This document shows positions 5,204-7,010 of a DNA stretch of 7,010 nucleotides, in pieces (the stretch's first letter is position 1; each line of letters begins with the position of its first letter). The notes below the pieces were generated by a model that was not told where the DNA came from, searched no databases, and saw only the letters and a program-made list of their open reading frames with translations. Position numbers and translations under genes: made by a program. Location of the stretch: assembly GCA_020722685.1 (NCBI GenBank), contig DYKH01000236.1:1-7010 (forward strand), written 5' to 3'. Origin of the DNA: Caldithrix sp. (GTDB lineage: Bacteria > KSB1 > UBA2214 > DYKH01).

Positions 5204-5839
5204 ATGAAATTCTTTGACCTTTTACGCGAAATTGGAGATCAGTCTGCATTCGACTACTCTACGGTGCTTGTTCTCTTTGGGGAGAGTAAGGCAGCGACAC
5301 GGACTGCGCTATACCGAATGAAGAAGGCTGGGAAAATTGTGGAGCTTCGACGTGGGTTCTATACATTCGCGAATCCGTACAGGCGCGCCGCGCTCAATGC
5401 CGCGGGCATCGCGAATATTCTTTACTCACCTTCTTATCTTTCTGAGCGTTGGGCTCTTTCCTGGTACAGCGTAATTCCGGAAAAAACGAGTATCTATACC
5501 TCGGTGACACCTCGCACGACGCGAATTTTCAATAATGATTTTGGGACGTTCCGATACAGGACTATTCAACCAGGTTTCTACGGCTCGTACCGGACGGATA
5601 CTATTCTGTCGTGTGAAGTGCGCATCGCGACTCCTGAAAAGGCCCTCCTCGATCTGTGGTATCTTGAACACGGGGAGTGGACTTCTGAACGCATGGCATC
5701 GTTTCGCTTTGAACCTCGCGCGGTCGATGCCACTACCCTGCTCAAGCTCGCCGAGGGTTCAGGCATTCCCAGGCTGATGCGCGCCGCCAAAGTATGGAGT
5801 ATCTATGCGCGGGAGGTTTCAGGAGGAGTCATGCTATGA
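5204..5839 (+). CDS. abiEi: AbiEi-family antitoxin and autorepressor (pair 2)
   Basis: A 211-residue protein. The N-terminal winged helix (about 1-58) ends in the typical ELRRGFYTF (47-55). The central and C-terminal domain follows, with SYLSERWALSWYSVIPE (77-93), SVTPRTTRIF (100-109), FGTFRYRTIQPGFYGSY (113-129) and ATPEKALLDLWYL (142-154). These blocks in this order are the AbiEi signature. Members bind DNA to repress their own operon and neutralise the AbiEii toxin. The gene overlaps the toxin by 4 nt (ATGA), giving a classic coupled operon. I chose ATG 5204; TTG 5201 in the same frame is possible, but neither has a ribosome site, and the promoter 10 nt upstream points to leaderless translation. 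No truncation or frameshift is seen. Confidence 0.93.
   Translation: MKFFDLLREIGDQSAFDYSTVLVLFGESKAATRTALYRMKKAGKIVELRRGFYTFANPYRRAALNAAGIANILYSPSYLSERWALSWYSVIPEKTSIYTSVTPRTTRIFNNDFGTFRYRTIQPGFYGSYRTDTILSCEVRIATPEKALLDLWYLEHGEWTSERMASFRFEPRAVDATTLLKLAEGSGIPRLMRAAKVWSIYAREVSGGVML
5821..5826 (+). promoter_or_regulatory. Ribosome binding site setting the AbiEii start
   Basis: AGGAGG lies in the last codons of the antitoxin gene, 9 nt before the ATG at 5836 that overlaps the antitoxin stop. It is the ideal spacing for that start, and the reason to reject the longer frame that begins at 5794. Confidence 0.8.
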
Positions 5840-6624
5840 AGTCAGATGCATTGCAACTTGCTCGCACCGTATCCGATCCTACCGATCGTCTCAATGTACT
5901 GCGGGAATATCTTCAGGCGAGCGCGCTGCGAAGTCTCCACGAATCTCAAGCTTTCGTGTCGCTCGCCTTCGTTGGAGGAACCGCGCTGCGATTTCTCTTC
6001 AATTTGCCGCGCTACTCCGAGGATCTTGATTTTTCATTGGAGTCCAAGGTTGGTTATACGCCTCTCTCTTGGATGCGGAAGCTGAAGAGGGATCTAAATT
6101 ATCAAGCTTATGACGTAGAGGTATCATGGAACGAAACCTCCACAGTCAATGTGGCTTGGATCGGCTTTATTGGAATCATGAAAGAAGCCGGGCTTTCCGG
6201 GCACTCAGGCGAAAAGCTTTCGATCAAGATTGAAATTGATACTAACCCTCCACCAGGGGCGCAGATCCAATCGACACTGGTGAACCGTCACACTATCTTC
6301 GCGCTGCGACACTATGACTTGCCATCGCTCATGGCGGGAAAAGTTCACGCGCTGCTGACTCGACCGTATGTGAAGGGTCGTGATTGGTACGATTTGCTGT
6401 GGTATCGAAGCCGGAGGCCTCCGGTAGAACCCAATCCCGTGTTGCTTGAGGCCGCACTTGCTCAATATGGTATTCGCTACGACGGAGACTGGCAAAAAAT
6501 GATTCATGCGCGAATCGCAAATATTGATTTCGACAAGATTACTCGAGATGTGGAGCCGTTCCTTGAGCATCGCGAGGAGGCGCGGTTGCTTTCCGCGGAA
6601 TATCTAGACAGGATGACGGGATAA
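5836..6624 (+). CDS. abiEii: AbiEii nucleotidyltransferase toxin (pair 2)
   Basis: A 262-residue DNA polymerase beta-like nucleotidyltransferase. The core motif is FVGGTALRFLFNLPRYSEDL (45-64), with GG at 47-48 and metal ligands D63 and D65 in EDLDFS. The third acidic residue is D135 in IKIEID. The C-terminal signature is LMAGKVHALLTRPYVKGRDW (165-184) followed by YDLLWY, with K169, K180 and D183. All family motifs are present, so the toxin should be active. Characterised AbiEii and MenT proteins bind a nucleotide and block growth, several by modifying tRNA ends; the target here is unknown. Translation is coupled to the antitoxin through the ATGA overlap. The last residues (LDRMTG) and the TAA stop are encoded by the left arm of repeat D, so the original C-terminus may have differed slightly. 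Confidence 0.93.
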   Translation: MKSDALQLARTVSDPTDRLNVLREYLQASALRSLHESQAFVSLAFVGGTALRFLFNLPRYSEDLDFSLESKVGYTPLSWMRKLKRDLNYQAYDVEVSWNETSTVNVAWIGFIGIMKEAGLSGHSGEKLSIKIEIDTNPPPGAQIQSTLVNRHTIFALRHYDLPSLMAGKVHALLTRPYVKGRDWYDLLWYRSRRPPVEPNPVLLEAALAQYGIRYDGDWQKMIHARIANIDFDKITRDVEPFLEHREEARLLSAEYLDRMTG

Positions 6625-6775
6625 GACTGGATCAACTGGATGAATACAGGTTTTGGGGGAAAGAGAAGACAGGGGGGAAGAGTCGGAGCTTTTTCCAAAA
6701 GAAAAGATCCTGTAAATCCTGGAAAATCCTGAAATCCTGCCAAAGTCTTTATCCTGTGTATCCTTTCATTTTCTG
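6607..6775 (+). repeat. Intergenic palindromic repeat, copy D
   Basis: The left arm GACAGGATGACGGGAT overlaps the 3' end of the toxin gene, followed by GGATCAACTGGATGAATAC, a T/G run, GGGGAAAGAGAAGACAGGGG and the AAAAGAAAAGATCC junction. The right arm reads ATCCTGTAAATCCTGG. Tail units start at 6734 and 6760. Same orientation as the other three copies. Its right end meets the broken ATPase remnant. Confidence 0.88.
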
Positions 6776-6780
6776 CCAGA

Positions 6781-7010
6781 GCCAAGAAGATTCGATACTA
6801 GCGTACGATTGGCGGAGCCGAAGTAGACTTTATTGTGGATACCGACTCTGGCGCGCTCCCAATCGACGTCAAATTCGCCGCTGCCAACCCTCATGAGACA
6901 CTCGCCATGCACAATTTTCGGGCTGCCTATCCTGACGCGCGGAGGGGAATGGTCGTGTCGAGGGATACGATCGCGAACGGTGGCGTTACTGTAGTGCCTG
7001 CGTATTTGGT
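6781..7010 (+). pseudogene. C-terminal remnant of a third DUF4143-type ATPase, with in-frame TAG
   Basis: From 6802 to the window edge one frame stays open for 69 codons and reads RTIGGAEVDFIVD (1-13) then LPIDVKF (19-25), the EVDF...DVK nuclease-like signature of DUF4143 ATPases. The similarity appears to continue upstream as KKIRY, immediately followed by TAG (6799-6801) where relatives have an aromatic residue before RT-GG-EVDF. There is no start codon or ribosome site, and the ATPase core is missing: repeat D lies where it should be. It is therefore a 5'-deleted, nonsense-mutated relic. The 3' end continues outside the window. The remaining frame has no further stop, so decay may be recent. 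Confidence 0.82.

Noticed and set aside
5794..5835. Longer AbiEii start at 5794
   Set aside because: It would overlap the antitoxin by 46 nt without a ribosome site; ATG 5836 has AGGAGG at ideal spacing and an ATGA overlap.
2203..6775. Integron cassette array with attC sites
   Set aside because: The repeats are palindromic and lie between modules, but I find no matching RYYYAAC/GTTRRRY core pair, gene orientation is mixed, and no integrase is visible.
2203..6775. CRISPR array
   Set aside because: Repeat copies are more than 1 kb apart, long and divergent, with genes between them; no short regularly spaced repeats with unique spacers.
1..7010. tRNA, rRNA or riboswitch
   Set aside because: I saw no cloverleaf with a conserved T-arm, no ribosomal RNA sequence and no recognisable riboswitch core on either strand.

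Overview
The window is an accessory (non-core) stretch of a bacterial chromosome or large plasmid. It is built from small self-contained modules: toxin-antitoxin pairs of the AbiE type and AAA_14/DUF4143-type ATPases. The modules are separated by four copies of one imperfectly palindromic intergenic repeat. Base composition is near half G+C by eye. The recognisable promoters are of the ordinary sigma-70 kind (TTGACA/TATATT), which argues against Bacteroidota. The repeat style and the density of AAA_14 ATPases would fit a host-associated or environmental spirochaete (Treponema-like), but that assignment is a low-confidence guess from memory.

Layout from left to right. 1-238: the start of a small unrecognised gene on the minus strand, cut by the window edge. 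420-1790: a complete ATPase on the minus strand (ATPase 1). 1791-2202: a gene-free stretch with a promoter candidate, a terminator-like hairpin and two back-to-back perfect dyads. 2203-2345: repeat copy A. 2473-3466: a minus-strand pair made of a small partner protein and an AbiEii-like nucleotidyltransferase toxin, followed by a perfect hairpin. 3526-3726: repeat copy B. 3716-4918: a second ATPase of a different subtype on the minus strand (ATPase 2). 4959-5155: repeat copy C, lying between two divergent promoters. 5204-6624: a plus-strand AbiEi/AbiEii pair with coupled translation. 6607-6775: repeat copy D. 6781-7010: the C-terminal remnant of a third ATPase, interrupted by an in-frame TAG and continuing past the window edge.

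How it fits together. Each pair should work as an addiction or abortive-infection module: a nucleotidyltransferase toxin held in check by a cognate antitoxin. The two full ATPases share a Walker ATPase core and a C-terminal restriction-endonuclease-like fold; the cellular role of this family is poorly known. No transposase or integrase is visible, and the repeats do not match integron attC cores. Because all four repeats point the same way while the genes point both ways, and module promoters lie just outside the repeats, the simplest reading is a repeat-bounded accessory island. Homologous recombination or repeat insertion would shuffle and truncate its modules.
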